Below, piece by piece: positions 52,261 to 61,705 of a stretch of DNA of 64,000 nt. Under the pieces are notes generated by a model, which was given only the letters and a program-made list of their open reading frames with translations, was not told the origin of the DNA and searched no databases. Origin of the DNA: Sneathiella sp. P13V-1 (GTDB lineage: Bacteria; Pseudomonadota; Alphaproteobacteria; Sneathiellales; Sneathiellaceae); NCBI RefSeq assembly GCF_015143595.1, contig NZ_WYEU01000001.1:62001-126000 (forward strand), given 5' to 3'. Position 1 is the stretch's first letter; each line of letters begins with the position of its first letter. The translations under genes were made by a program, and so were the position numbers.

Positions 52261-53427
52261 TTAGTATGATTTTGGCAAACCCAATGCATTTTCAGCAAGG
52301 TAGCTAAGGATTAATTGCGGGCTAATGGGGGCTAGCCTGTGGATCAAGCTCTCCCTCAAATACCGCTCGACATGAAACTCTTTGGCATATCCCATGCCGC
52401 CGTGGGTCATCACGGCATTTGTACAGGATTTAAACGTTGCCTCTGCCGCGAGGTATTTTGCAGCATTTGCCTGAAGGCCACATTCTTCGCCATTGTCATA
52501 CATTTGGGCCGCTCTGAAGGCCATTAGGTTTGCCGCTTCCAGCTCAGCCCAGGATTCTGCAAGTGGATGTTGAATGGATTGATTTTGCCCGATCGGGCGC
52601 CCGAACACCTCTCGCTCCCGCGCGTAAGTGGCCGCTTTATTCAAAGCAGCACGGCCAAGCCCGACCATGGATGCAGAAATCAAAATCCGTTCTGCGTTTA
52701 GCCCGTGAAGCAGATAACGAAAACCTTTGCCCTCTTCACCGATCAAATGTTCTTTTGGAACAGGCAAATCATCAATGAACATTTCATTGGAATCTACGCA
52801 TTTGCGACCCATCTTGTCGATGGCACGAATATCCACATAGTCGCGGTCCAAATCAGTATAAAAAAGCGACAAACCATCAATTGGGCGCTTTGTCTCTTCT
52901 TCACTTTTTGTCCGGGCAATCAGAAGCATCTTGTTGGCGCGCTGGGCTGTTGATGTCCAGATTTTGCGACCATTGACAACATACTTGTCTCCGTCCCAAA
53001 CGGCGCGCGTTTTAAGGCGTGTCGTATCAAGCCCCGTATTTGGCTCTGTCACAGCAAAACAAGCGACATCTTCGCGCTTGATAATTGGCGGAAGCCATTT
53101 GTTTTTCTGCTCGTCCGATCCAAAAACGACAACTGGGTTCAAACCAAAAATTCCAATAATCAAGGCCGCGAAGCCAGCGTTGCCTGCACCGGATTCAGTA
53201 ATTGCCTGCGCCATAACAGCCGCATCAGCAATGCCAAGGCCACTTCCGCCATATTTCTCAGGCATGGCGATACCCATATAACCTTCTTTTACAATGGCCT
53301 GACAAAACTCCTCCGGGAACTTGCCGTCCGTATCGCGCTCAAGCCAATAATCATCACCAAACTGCTGGCAGAGTTTCAGAACATTTTCCCTGATCTGCTC
53401 CTGCTCCGGCGTAAGTACTACACTCAT
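52261..53427 (-). CDS. Acyl-CoA dehydrogenase
   Basis: A 388-residue flavoprotein of the acyl-CoA dehydrogenase family. FAD and substrate blocks are CFAVTEPNTGLDTTRLKT, GRKIWTSTAQRANKML, RAALNKAATYAREREVFGRPI and THGGMGYAKEFHVERYLRE. The catalytic Glu of the C-terminal YEGT motif is replaced (HRLAPISPQ); a Glu in GLNAERI lies at the alternative site used by isovaleryl-CoA dehydrogenase. The ending ALGLPKSY defines a known subgroup. It follows the SDR gene at 53474 on the same strand after 46 bases with a hairpin. It probably oxidises a branched or short acyl-CoA. Confidence 0.92.
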   Translation of the reverse strand: MSVVLTPEQEQIRENVLKLCQQFGDDYWLERDTDGKFPEEFCQAIVKEGYMGIAMPEKYGGSGLGIADAAVMAQAITESGAGNAGFAALIIGIFGLNPVVVFGSDEQKNKWLPPIIKREDVACFAVTEPNTGLDTTRLKTRAVWDGDKYVVNGRKIWTSTAQRANKMLLIARTKSEEETKRPIDGLSLFYTDLDRDYVDIRAIDKMGRKCVDSNEMFIDDLPVPKEHLIGEEGKGFRYLLHGLNAERILISASMVGLGRAALNKAATYAREREVFGRPIGQNQSIQHPLAESWAELEAANLMAFRAAQMYDNGEECGLQANAAKYLAAEATFKSCTNAVMTHGGMGYAKEFHVERYLRESLIHRLAPISPQLILSYLAENALGLPKSY

Positions 53428-53449
53428 TTATCCCTCCCTGTGCGGAAAG

Positions 53450-53468
53450 GGCGCCCCACCGGGGCGCC
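53450..53468. other. Hairpin GGCGCCCC-ACC-GGGGCGCC between SDR and acyl-CoA dehydrogenase genes
   Basis: An eight-base perfect GC stem with a three-base loop directly after the SDR stop on the minus strand. No T-run follows, so it is more likely an mRNA stabiliser or pause than a full terminator inside this two-gene unit. Confidence 0.55.
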
Positions 53469-53473
53469 TCAAA

Positions 53474-54247
53474 TTAAACGCCGATTGTGTAACCACCATT
53501 TACAGAAAGATGCTGACCCGTGATGTAACTGGAAGCCTCAGACAACAGGAAACAAACAGGTTGGGAAACTTCGTCAGGATTGGAGAAACGCTTCATTGGA
53601 ACTTGCGCCATAACGCCGTCACGGAACTTGTCAGATCGAATAGTTTCCGTCATCTCTGTTTCGACCACACCGAAACAAATTGAATTCACACGAATTTGAC
53701 GCTGCGCCCATTCACGTGCAGAACTCATTGTCAGTCCCATGACACCGGATTTTGCGGCACCATAGTTTATCTGACCAATTGTCCCGCGGCGCCCTGCATC
53801 AGATGAAATATTGACGATAGATGCTGGGCCCGTATCTCCATCGGCATTGCGCTCCCACATGTGACGACCTACGGCCTGCAAGCAGTAGAAAACACCAGAC
53901 AAATTGACATCGATAACTTCCTGCCACGTTTTGACAGGCATTTTGACCGCCATGGCTGCACGAACGATACCTGCGTTATTCACCAGACCATGAATGACTG
54001 AGTTTTTGGAAACAGCATTGTCCACCATAGTTTGCACAAATGCAGGATCGGCAACGGAACCAACATGCATTTCTGCCTTGTCAGACCCAATCTCGTCAAC
54101 AAGTTGCTCAAGCTTCTCACCTTGCATATCTACCATGATGGCGCGACCACCAAGGTCAGCAATCAGCCGTGAAACCCCCTCACCAATACCCTGCGCCGCA
54201 CCTGTAACGATGATATTATGTCCACTAAGATCCATTGGATTTTTCAT
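53474..54247 (-). CDS. SDR oxidoreductase (FabG-like)
   Basis: A 257-residue classical SDR. Cofactor motif TGAAQGIG (15-22), NNAG (90-93), and catalytic Ser149, Tyr162 and Lys166 (NYGAAK) are all present. The ending SSYITGQHLSVNGGY is typical of FabG-like and 3-hydroxyacyl-CoA/hydroxy acid dehydrogenases. It is first in a unit with the acyl-CoA dehydrogenase at 52261, so it may oxidise a 3-hydroxyacyl-CoA in the same pathway. A palindrome TTTCG-N6-CGAAA at 54290 in its promoter region could be an operator. Confidence 0.92.
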   Translation of the reverse strand: MKNPMDLSGHNIIVTGAAQGIGEGVSRLIADLGGRAIMVDMQGEKLEQLVDEIGSDKAEMHVGSVADPAFVQTMVDNAVSKNSVIHGLVNNAGIVRAAMAVKMPVKTWQEVIDVNLSGVFYCLQAVGRHMWERNADGDTGPASIVNISSDAGRRGTIGQINYGAAKSGVMGLTMSSAREWAQRQIRVNSICFGVVETEMTETIRSDKFRDGVMAQVPMKRFSNPDEVSQPVCFLLSEASSYITGQHLSVNGGYTIGV

Positions 54248-54289
54248 TTTTTCCCCTTCGCGTTTTATTATTTACCGTTATCGGCGATT

Positions 54290-54305
54290 TTTCGTATATG
54301 CGAAA
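54290..54305. promoter_or_regulatory. Inverted repeat TTTCG-TATATG-CGAAA upstream of the SDR gene
   Basis: Five-base arms with a six-base centre, 43 bases before the SDR start, followed by a further TTCGC. It may be an operator for the SDR/acyl-CoA dehydrogenase unit. The short arms keep confidence low. Confidence 0.35.
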
Positions 54306-54465
54306 CTAATTCGCTTATTAAAATTTACAAATAAAAAAAGATCAAGCCTTTTCACACGACAGGACAAAATCATTGGTTAGAAACACTTTATTTAGGTTCT
54401 GCATCTACCGTATATTCGAATTAACCATTGGAACTGGTTAGGAGTGGCTCAAACTTGGGTATTAT

Positions 54466-56391
54466 GTGTTGATGTCAGATAAAGCCGCTGAAAATCAAAA
54501 TAACGGATTGCAGATCGACTCTTCAACCCGCGCCATTTTGGATGCCAGTCCTATTGGCGTGACCATTATTGATCGCAACACAACTGAATTGCTTTTTGCA
54601 AACCCGGTTGTCCAGCAACATTATTCCAAAAACAATTTTGACGAACTTTCTGAAATTGACCCGTCGAAAACATGGGTAGATCACGATCAGTTCGACTTTA
54701 TAGTGGACTGTCTGAAAAACGCGTCCTCTTTCACCAACCTCGAGGCGGAACGGGTTCTCCCGGATGGCCAGAAATGGTGGTCACTTCTCAACGCCCAGCC
54801 AATTATTTTTGAGGGGCGAGAGGCAAGTATCTTCTGGCAAATCGATATCACTGCAAGAAAAGAAATCGAAAGCCAACTCTTGAAAAGTGAGAACTTGCTT
54901 CATCGTATGTTTGAAGCAAGTCCTGTCGCCATCGGCATTACAAGACAAGCGGACTCAACCATCATTTTTGCAAACACCACATATGCGACCATGTTTGGAT
55001 ATGATCCAGAGGAAATCATCGGGCATCAAGCATCCGACATGTGGGCAGACAAGTCAGATCGCATTAAGTTTCTAGAGATTTTCCAGAAGGACGGCCAGAT
55101 CATTCACAAAGAAGCCCGCGGCCTTCGAAAAGATGGCTCCGAGCAGTGGGTTTCCTTAAGCTGGAAACCTTTCGAATATAATGATGAACCTTGCCATATC
55201 TTCTGGTTCACTGATATTTCGCAACAAAAAGAAACTGAATTCGCAATTGAAAAAGCCAAAAAGCAGGCGGAAGAAGCCACTAAAGCTAAATCACGTTTTC
55301 TGGCAACAATGAGCCACGAAATCAGAACTCCATTAAATGGGGTTCTCGGTATCGCTGAGCTACTTGGCAATTCTGAACTTGATGACATTCAAACCAAACG
55401 CGTGAACTCCATTATTTCTTCTGGAGAAACCCTTCTTGCCATCCTCAATGATGTGCTTGACATGAGTAAAATCGAAGCTGGCAGCATGGAACTTGAAGAG
55501 AAAAACTTCCCGCTTCGAAGCCTCCTGGACAGCCTGACACTTCCTTTCGATGAAGAAGCCAGAATGAAAGGCTTTCCTCTTAAAAGCCAATTCGACATTG
55601 AAAGCGATCTACATCTCTTTGGGGATCCAACTCGCCTACAGCAGATTCTGTGGAACTTGCTTGGGAACGCAGTAAAATTTACTGATCAGGGGAAAGTAAC
55701 TTTCTCTGTCACGCTAGTTTCAGACAAACAAACTGAGGACCAAAGCCTTGTCCGGTTTGTCATAGAAGATACAGGTTGCGGAATCCCAGAAGATAGATTG
55801 GACACCATATTTGAACCTTTTGCCCAAAGTGACAACTCAATATCCAGAAAGTTTGGAGGATCCGGACTGGGCCTTTCAATTGTCAAAAATCTGATTGAGT
55901 TGATGGGCGGCACTGTAGCCGTAAAGAGCGGGCCCTTTGGGTCAGAATTTACTGTAGAAATCCCATTTTCAGTCATCACAAAAAACGAAAATGGACATCC
56001 CGCCGATGGCTCCCCGTCTTCAAATGCAACACCGCTTAATGTCATTCTGGCGGAAGATAATGCCGTGAATGCCATGATCGCAAGAGCTTTTCTGGAAGAA
56101 GCGGGGCATACGGTGAAACACGCCAAAAACGGCTTGGAGGCTGTTGAATTGGCCAAAGAACATTGGGCGGATGTCATTTTAATGGATATACGAATGCCGA
56201 AAATGGATGGCATCGAAGCGACACAAACAATTCGCAAATTTTTGACTGACACCGACTTGCCCATTGTTGCCGTCACTGCTGAAGTCTTTAAGGAAAAACA
56301 TGATGAGTTTTCCAGCGCAGGAATTCAACAAGTTATCACAAAACCATACACAGTGGCGCAACTCAACGACGTCCTGTCAAAATTCCAGTAA
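54466..56391 (+). CDS. Soluble hybrid histidine kinase with two PAS domains
   Basis: A 641-residue hybrid kinase without membrane helices. Two PAS domains are at about 25-135 and 145-255 (ASPIGVTIIDRNTTELLFAN; ASPVAIGITRQADSTIIFAN), with a short helix (EIESQLLKSENLL) between. HisKA has His284 (MSHEIRTP); HATPase has LWNLLGNAVKF and IEDTGCGIPED; the receiver has Asp574 (LMDIRMPKMDG). GTG at 54466 has GGG six bases upstream; ATG at 54472 is the alternative. No response-regulator gene is adjacent. It senses a cytoplasmic signal, perhaps redox or a ligand in PAS. Confidence 0.93.
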   Translation: MLMSDKAAENQNNGLQIDSSTRAILDASPIGVTIIDRNTTELLFANPVVQQHYSKNNFDELSEIDPSKTWVDHDQFDFIVDCLKNASSFTNLEAERVLPDGQKWWSLLNAQPIIFEGREASIFWQIDITARKEIESQLLKSENLLHRMFEASPVAIGITRQADSTIIFANTTYATMFGYDPEEIIGHQASDMWADKSDRIKFLEIFQKDGQIIHKEARGLRKDGSEQWVSLSWKPFEYNDEPCHIFWFTDISQQKETEFAIEKAKKQAEEATKAKSRFLATMSHEIRTPLNGVLGIAELLGNSELDDIQTKRVNSIISSGETLLAILNDVLDMSKIEAGSMELEEKNFPLRSLLDSLTLPFDEEARMKGFPLKSQFDIESDLHLFGDPTRLQQILWNLLGNAVKFTDQGKVTFSVTLVSDKQTEDQSLVRFVIEDTGCGIPEDRLDTIFEPFAQSDNSISRKFGGSGLGLSIVKNLIELMGGTVAVKSGPFGSEFTVEIPFSVITKNENGHPADGSPSSNATPLNVILAEDNAVNAMIARAFLEEAGHTVKHAKNGLEAVELAKEHWADVILMDIRMPKMDGIEATQTIRKFLTDTDLPIVAVTAEVFKEKHDEFSSAGIQQVITKPYTVAQLNDVLSKFQ

Positions 56392-56520
56392 TTTTCTTGT
56401 AAAATAAAATAATCAACATGTGATCAATGATATTTTTTTGTCATTCTTCGTTGAGAAAATTTGAAAACTGGTAAAAAGTACAAACATCTGAAACGGGCGC
56501 GCCAAATTACGGAGATAACA

Positions 56521-57396
56521 ATGAGCGAAACCGACTCATATACCCCACCTAAAGTTTGGAAATGGGAAGAGGAAAACGGCGGCAAATTTGCAAATATTAA
56601 CCGCCCTATCGCAGGCGCAACTCACGAGAAAGAACTGCAGCGCGGCAAGCACCCTCTGCAGCTTTACTCTCTCGCCACACCAAATGGTGTGAAAGTGACA
56701 ATCCTGTTGGAAGAACTTCTGGCAAAAGGCCATACAGGTGCCGAATATGATGCATGGCTCATCAATATCGGGGAAGGTGAACAGTTCGGCAGCGGTTTTG
56801 TTGGGGTTAATCCAAACTCCAAGATTCCAGCATTGATGGATTACAGCACGAAAGAGCCAACCCGCATCTTTGAATCTGGTGCTATTCTTCTGTATCTCGC
56901 TGAGAAATTTGGCGAATTTCTTCCGGAAGACCCCGCAAAGCGCCCTGAACTTCTGTCATGGCTGTTCTGGCAGATCGGGAGCACACCATATCTTGGTGGC
57001 GGCTTCGGTCATTTTTATGCATATGCACCATATAAAATTAAATACTGCATCGACCGTTTTGCCATGGAAGTTAAACGTCAGCTTGATGTTCTTGATCGTC
57101 ATTTAGCCGATAACGAATATATGTGCGGCGACGAATACACCATCGCAGATATGGCCATCTGGCCGTGGTATGGTGCTCTTGTTGAAAACAAAGTGTATGA
57201 CGCAGGTGAATTTCTCGACACGCGCTCCTACAAAAACATGGTCCGGTGGACAGAACAGCTTGGTAAGCGCGAAGCTGTCAAACGCGGTCGCATGGTCAAT
57301 CGCGCCTTCGGAGAACTTAGCGAACAACTAAGAGAACGCCATGACGCGAGCGATTTTGATCTTCGTACACAGGATAAGCTGGAAGCAGCTGAATAA
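56521..57396 (+). CDS. yghU: YghU-type glutathione transferase (disulphide reductase)
   Basis: A 291-residue Nu-class glutathione transferase, very close to E. coli YghU: KVWKWEEENGGKFANINRP, THEKELQRGKHPLQLYSLATPNGVKVTI, PNSKIPAL, FESGAILLYLAEKFG, GGGFGHFYAYAP and KRGRMVNR all match. YghU binds two glutathiones and acts as a disulphide-bond reductase. GGAG precedes the ATG at 56521; an in-frame start 20 codons upstream is rejected because homology and ribosome site favour 56521. It ends at a strong terminator. Confidence 0.95.
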   Translation: MSETDSYTPPKVWKWEEENGGKFANINRPIAGATHEKELQRGKHPLQLYSLATPNGVKVTILLEELLAKGHTGAEYDAWLINIGEGEQFGSGFVGVNPNSKIPALMDYSTKEPTRIFESGAILLYLAEKFGEFLPEDPAKRPELLSWLFWQIGSTPYLGGGFGHFYAYAPYKIKYCIDRFAMEVKRQLDVLDRHLADNEYMCGDEYTIADMAIWPWYGALVENKVYDAGEFLDTRSYKNMVRWTEQLGKREAVKRGRMVNRAFGELSEQLRERHDASDFDLRTQDKLEAAE

Positions 57397-57418
57397 TCCC
57401 TACCAACTTTTCGTAAAA

Positions 57419-57448
57419 ATGCCGCCGTCATTGGCGGCATTTTTTTTG
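57419..57448 (+). terminator. Rho-independent terminator after yghU
   Basis: Stem ATGCCGCC / GGCGGCAT with loop GTCATT, then a run of nine T (57440-57448) on the plus strand. AAAA before the stem could also serve the convergent LysR gene ending at 57450. Confidence 0.9.
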
Positions 57449-57449
57449 C

Positions 57450-58316
57450 TTAAGATGCCACTTTGAGCATTCCCATAAACTCTTTTAACGACCGACTTGG
57501 CTCTCCCCTCCACACAAGGTGGGTTTTATTTCTGCTAAACCCTGCTGGCATGGGAAACCGTTCAATCAATGTCGAGGAGACAGCATTATCCAACACTCCT
57601 TTAGGTACGATAGAAATTCCCGTCCCAGCCGTCACACAGGCGACAATCGCGTGATAGGAGCCAAGCTCCATAAAGCGCTCCGGGATTACCTGTAACTCCT
57701 GCAACCAGGAAATCAGACGCTTGCGGTAAGAACAACCTTGAGGAAAGGCAACGACTGTTTTTCTTCCAAGCGCAGCAACATCCGCCAAATTCAAAACCCC
57801 TTTTGGTGCGATCAGTTCCAGCTCCTCTTCAAACACTTCACGGCTATTCACGTTTTCAGCTTGGAAAGGTTCAGAAATAAAGGCAGCTTCGATACTATTG
57901 TTGTCAATTAACCGCAGCAACGCATCCGTCGTACCTGTTTGCAACTCTATTGTGGCTCCTGGAAATCTGGTATGAAATTCTGACAAATAAGGGGGAAGTT
58001 TAACACTTGCCGCACTTTCCAAGGCACCTAATCGCAAAATCCGTCCGGTGATCTCCTGACGAAATTCATGTTCAATTTCGTCTGCCAAATGAAGGATTTG
58101 GCCAGCATATTTTAACAGGGCCCGCCCTTCTTCGGTAAGTTCAATCCCCCGTCCCTGCCGTCTGAACAATTTCACGCCCAGGTGATCTTCCAACTGCTTT
58201 ACGCGTTTGGTGACATTTGAAGGAACACGCCCCAACTTCTCGGAAGCTCTCAAAATCCCACCTTCAATGGCAACGGTTTGAAATATGCTCAGCTCATCCA
58301 GACTTATTTTTCTCAT
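57450..58316 (-). CDS. LysR-family regulator
   Basis: A 288-residue LysR regulator of the CysB/CynR-like type. HTH about 3-60 (LSIFQTVAIEGGILRASEKLGRVPSNVTKRVKQLEDHLG); effector domain from about 88. It is divergent from the nitronate monooxygenase gene with 106 bases between. An inverted repeat TTATGA/TCATAA (58328-58333 and 58353-58358) in that gap may be its site. The nitronate monooxygenase gene is its most likely target. Confidence 0.9.
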   Translation of the reverse strand: MRKISLDELSIFQTVAIEGGILRASEKLGRVPSNVTKRVKQLEDHLGVKLFRRQGRGIELTEEGRALLKYAGQILHLADEIEHEFRQEITGRILRLGALESAASVKLPPYLSEFHTRFPGATIELQTGTTDALLRLIDNNSIEAAFISEPFQAENVNSREVFEEELELIAPKGVLNLADVAALGRKTVVAFPQGCSYRKRLISWLQELQVIPERFMELGSYHAIVACVTAGTGISIVPKGVLDNAVSSTLIERFPMPAGFSRNKTHLVWRGEPSRSLKEFMGMLKVAS

Positions 58317-58422
58317 ATCAAGAACAATTATGACTATTTATTCACTTTTTGATCATAACAGATCTGATCCATAATGGGTAAGATAATCGGAGGCACATCA
58401 AAGACATGGCTGGAGAAACCTG

Positions 58423-59466
58423 ATGACCAACATATGTGACTTATTCGGGATTAACCTTCCCCTCATTCAGGCGCCAATGGCAGGAGTTCAAAAACATGAG
58501 CTGGCAGCTGCCGTGAGCAATGCAGGCGGACTTGGTTCCCTCCCGTGCGCCATGTTGTCCTCTACAGCAATTAAAGAAGAGACCTATGCTTTCAGAGAGA
58601 AATCCAAAGGGCCACTTAACCTCAACTTCTTCAGTCACAAAAATCCGGTTTTGAAAGCAGGCGAACTGGAAAAATGGAACGAAGCCCTAAGCGATTACTA
58701 TTCTGAATTTGATCTGAAATTAACTGACCCAGATCCAACACCTGCAAGACAACCTTTCAACAACGAATTGGTCCAGCTTGTTGAAGAACTGAAACCGGAA
58801 GTGATCAGTTTTCACTTTGGCCTCCCGGACGAAGATCTTTTAAATCGAGCGCGAGGTACAGGGGCCAAAATCATTTCCTCCGCCACAACCGTCGAGGAGG
58901 CGATCTGGCTGGAAAGTAAAGGCGTGGATGCCATTATCGCGCAAGGATTGGAAGCCGGTGGTCACCGAGGTATTTTCCTTTCCGATGACATAAACACACA
59001 AGTTGGAACGATGTCTCTGCTTCCGCAAATCCTTGCGAATGTCAGAACGCCTGTGATTGCGTCGGGTGGTATCGCTGATGCGAAATCCGTGAAAGCGGCA
59101 ATGGACCTGGGAGCTGCGGGTGTTCAGTTGGGAACCGTGTTCCTTTTATGCCCGGAAAGTCAGACAAGTGACATCCACCGAGAAGCTCTCAAAAATACGG
59201 ATTCCCGTGTCACGGCTCTCACCAATGTATTTACAGGACGCCCAGCGCGCGGAATAGTTAATCGCATTATAAGGGAACAAGGCCCCATCAGTCCCAACGC
59301 TCCGCAATTCCCAATGGCGACCGCTGCGATGGCTCCCCTTAGGAGCAAGGCAGAGAGTATGGGAAGTGGGGATTTCAGCCCGCTATGGTCTGGTCAAAAT
59401 ACAAGCGGCTGTAAAGAAATCTCCGCAGCCGAACTCGCAAGTGAACTTATGTCACTGCTGCGTTAA
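58423..59466 (+). CDS. Nitronate monooxygenase family FMN protein
   Basis: A 347-residue TIM-barrel flavoprotein. The N-terminal PLIQAPMAGV, the AQGLEAGGHRG motif with the catalytic-type His, and VIASGGIADAKSVKAAMDLGAAGVQLGTVF match nitronate monooxygenase/2-nitropropane dioxygenase. It oxidises alkyl nitronates with FMN and O2. It is divergent from a LysR gene and overlaps the stop of the AhpD-like gene by four bases. Together with the neighbouring AhpD-like and luciferase-like genes it forms a detoxification-type group, on opposite strands. Confidence 0.92.
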   Translation: MTNICDLFGINLPLIQAPMAGVQKHELAAAVSNAGGLGSLPCAMLSSTAIKEETYAFREKSKGPLNLNFFSHKNPVLKAGELEKWNEALSDYYSEFDLKLTDPDPTPARQPFNNELVQLVEELKPEVISFHFGLPDEDLLNRARGTGAKIISSATTVEEAIWLESKGVDAIIAQGLEAGGHRGIFLSDDINTQVGTMSLLPQILANVRTPVIASGGIADAKSVKAAMDLGAAGVQLGTVFLLCPESQTSDIHREALKNTDSRVTALTNVFTGRPARGIVNRIIREQGPISPNAPQFPMATAAMAPLRSKAESMGSGDFSPLWSGQNTSGCKEISAAELASELMSLLR

Positions 59467-59807
59467 TCCTCTGAAAACTCTTCAAATGCACGAAGTGCTT
59501 GGGCGGCATACATTAAAGATGGGCCGCCGCCCATATAAATACACATCGCCAGAGTTTCAGTAATTTCCTCAGTGGTAGCGCCCATTTCAGCCAGCTTTTT
59601 GGAATGGAACCCAATACACCCATCACAATGCACGGCAACCCCAATAGCCAAAGCGACAAATTCCTTGGTTTTAGGATCCAGCGCCCCATCAGCACCAGCG
59701 GCTTGAGCCATTTTTGCAAAACCAGCCATGGCTTCCGGCTGTGCTTTTCGCAACTTACCCATATATTTTGAAATATCTTTGGTCAGTTCTTTGTAGCTAT
59801 CGGCCAT
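59463..59807 (-). CDS. AhpD-like carboxymuconolactone decarboxylase family protein
   Basis: A 114-residue AhpD-type protein with the CxxC motif in VHCDGCIGFH and the typical LDPKTKEFVALAIGVAV helix before it. Such proteins act as disulphide reductases/peroxidases or as decarboxylases. The ATG at 59807 (GGAGAG upstream) is preferred to an in-frame start 30 codons earlier. It follows the luciferase-like gene by 102 bases and converges on the nitronate monooxygenase gene with a four-base overlap. Confidence 0.92.
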   Translation of the reverse strand: MADSYKELTKDISKYMGKLRKAQPEAMAGFAKMAQAAGADGALDPKTKEFVALAIGVAVHCDGCIGFHSKKLAEMGATTEEITETLAMCIYMGGGPSLMYAAQALRAFEEFSED

Positions 59808-59909
59808 TCTTATTCTCTCCAGATTAATCTCACCTAACGGGTGTTTGATCTGAAAATTAAAAGACCTAAGAACGCTGAAAACATTGATCTGCCGCAAGCT
59901 GTATGGATT

Positions 59910-60905
59910 TTATGCGGGAATGATCCCCAAGGCTTCAGCCGCCACTTCAAATGATCTGAGCCTCGCTGAATGATCATAAATCTGGGCCGTGAAGATAATT
60001 TCATCTGCGCCTGTTTTTTGCTGGAATGCCTCGATCGCGGCCTTCACATCATCATGGTTACCTTGCGCAATGCAGGTCGTGAAACGCGAAATAATCATAC
60101 GCTCCTGCGCGGAAAGGGTATCGGCAAACCCTTCCACTGGGGCTGGCAATTGAACGGGTTCACCGCGCGCCATTGCCAATACACCTTGCATCTGAGAGGT
60201 CGCAATCAAATCGGCCTGCTCTTTGGTGTCAGCCCCCATCAAATTCATCGCAACCATCACATATGGTTTGTCAAGTTGTTCTGACGGTTGAAAGCGATCT
60301 CTATAGATCTGAATGGCCTGCATTAGATCAGTTGGGGCAAAATGAGAGGCGAAAGCATATGGTAGTCCAAGATGAGCTGCCAATTGCGCCCCGTAGAGGC
60401 TGGACCCCAGTATCCAAAGCGGGATATTGAGTCCCGCCCCCGGCACCGCTCTCACCTTTTGGTCAGGTAAGGCAGGTTTGAAGTATGTTTGCAGCTCCAA
60501 AACATCATTGGGAAACGTATCAACACCAGAGGTCAGATATCGCCTTAGCGCTTGCGCGGTTACGCCATCTGTTCCAGGCGCACGGCCGAGCCCCAAATCA
60601 ATCCGGTCTCCGTATAGAGACGCCAACGTCCCAAACTGTTCAGCGATCACCAATGGCGCGTGATTGGGAAGCATCACACCGCCAGATCCAATACGGATTG
60701 TGCTTGTGTTAGCCCCAATGTGCCCTAGGAGAACAGACGTGGCGGCACTTCCAATCCCCGGCATATTATGGTGCTCTGCCATCCAGAACCGGTGAAAGCC
60801 TAGCTCTTCCGCCCGTTTGGCAATATCAGCAGAATTTGCAAATGACTGCGAAGCTGTACTGCCATTTGGAATTGGGGAAAGGTCGAGAACGGAGTATTTT
60901 GTCAT
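59910..60905 (-). CDS. Luciferase-like monooxygenase family protein
   Basis: A 331-residue LLM-type flavoprotein (bacterial luciferase fold). [19 protein letters not shown] at the start, [60 protein letters not shown] and [26 protein letters not shown] identify the YhbW-like subgroup. It uses FMNH2 or F420-like cofactors; in this host FMN is likely. It follows the MarC gene by 17 bases on the same strand. Confidence 0.92.
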   Translation of the reverse strand: MTKYSVLDLSPIPNGSTASQSFANSADIAKRAEELGFHRFWMAEHHNMPGIGSAATSVLLGHIGANTSTIRIGSGGVMLPNHAPLVIAEQFGTLASLYGDRIDLGLGRAPGTDGVTAQALRRYLTSGVDTFPNDVLELQTYFKPALPDQKVRAVPGAGLNIPLWILGSSLYGAQLAAHLGLPYAFASHFAPTDLMQAIQIYRDRFQPSEQLDKPYVMVAMNLMGADTKEQADLIATSQMQGVLAMARGEPVQLPAPVEGFADTLSAQERMIISRFTTCIAQGNHDDVKAAIEAFQQKTGADEIIFTAQIYDHSARLRSFEVAAEALGIIPA

Positions 60906-60922
60906 TGTTGTTTTACCTCTGC

Positions 60923-61576
60923 TCAGGAAAGAAAGCTCAGTTTGATACCGTCAATAATATACTGAACCGCCAGCGCCCCCAATATGACACCGAGCACACG
61001 AGTGACAATTTGCGTGAAAGTGGGCCCAACCAGTTTCTCAAGTTTTGGAGCCAAGAGAAACAGGACATATACAATCAGCAGAACGGCGCCAAGAACCACC
61101 AGGACTGTCGCCATATGAACAGGATTGTCCCTGTTAGAGCTCATCAGCAGCATAATTGAAGCGATTGCCCCCGGCCCCGAAATTAACGGGATAGAGATTG
61201 GGAAAACCGAAATATCATCAAACCCCCCATCATGCGATATTTCATCCTTCATCTTCTCTGCCTGACTTTCGCGGCGTTGAGTACGCTTTTCAAACACCAT
61301 TTCAAGTGCCGTCAAGAAAAGCATCGCCCCACCTGCAATTCTGAAAGAGGCGATATTCACCCCGAGGAGTGATAAGAACCGATCGCCGAAAAAAGCAAAA
61401 AACAGTAAAGTCGCCCCGCCGATCAGAACACCCTTTAAGGCCATTTTGCGTTTATGCGAAATCGGTGCGCCTTGTGTCAGTCCAATAAAAATCGGCAAAA
61501 GGCCGAGGGGATCAATAATCACAAACATAGTGACAAAGGCGGTAAGTGCCACATCCATGACAGCAGGGGTAAACAT
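60923..61576 (-). CDS. MarC-family inner-membrane protein
   Basis: A 217-residue protein with six predicted helices. The motifs [18 protein letters not shown] and [16 protein letters not shown] match the two-fold MarC repeat (each with a (D/S)PLG or GPG turn). Family members were once linked to multiple antibiotic resistance; their real function is unknown. It is first of the MarC/LLM minus-strand unit and divergent from the acyl-CoA dehydrogenase gene at 61706. Confidence 0.92.
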   Translation of the reverse strand: MFTPAVMDVALTAFVTMFVIIDPLGLLPIFIGLTQGAPISHKRKMALKGVLIGGATLLFFAFFGDRFLSLLGVNIASFRIAGGAMLFLTALEMVFEKRTQRRESQAEKMKDEISHDGGFDDISVFPISIPLISGPGAIASIMLLMSSNRDNPVHMATVLVVLGAVLLIVYVLFLLAPKLEKLVGPTFTQIVTRVLGVILGALAVQYIIDGIKLSFLS

Positions 61577-61705
61577 ATCTGGCTATGCCCATTGGTTAGT
61601 AACTGGTCTCATATAAGGTCAACGAAGGAAGAATGGCAAATTCAAACTTCCGCCGCGGCGGCCTCCCGTTTATGATACACAAAACAGAAAAGCCGTGAGA
61701 AGCGA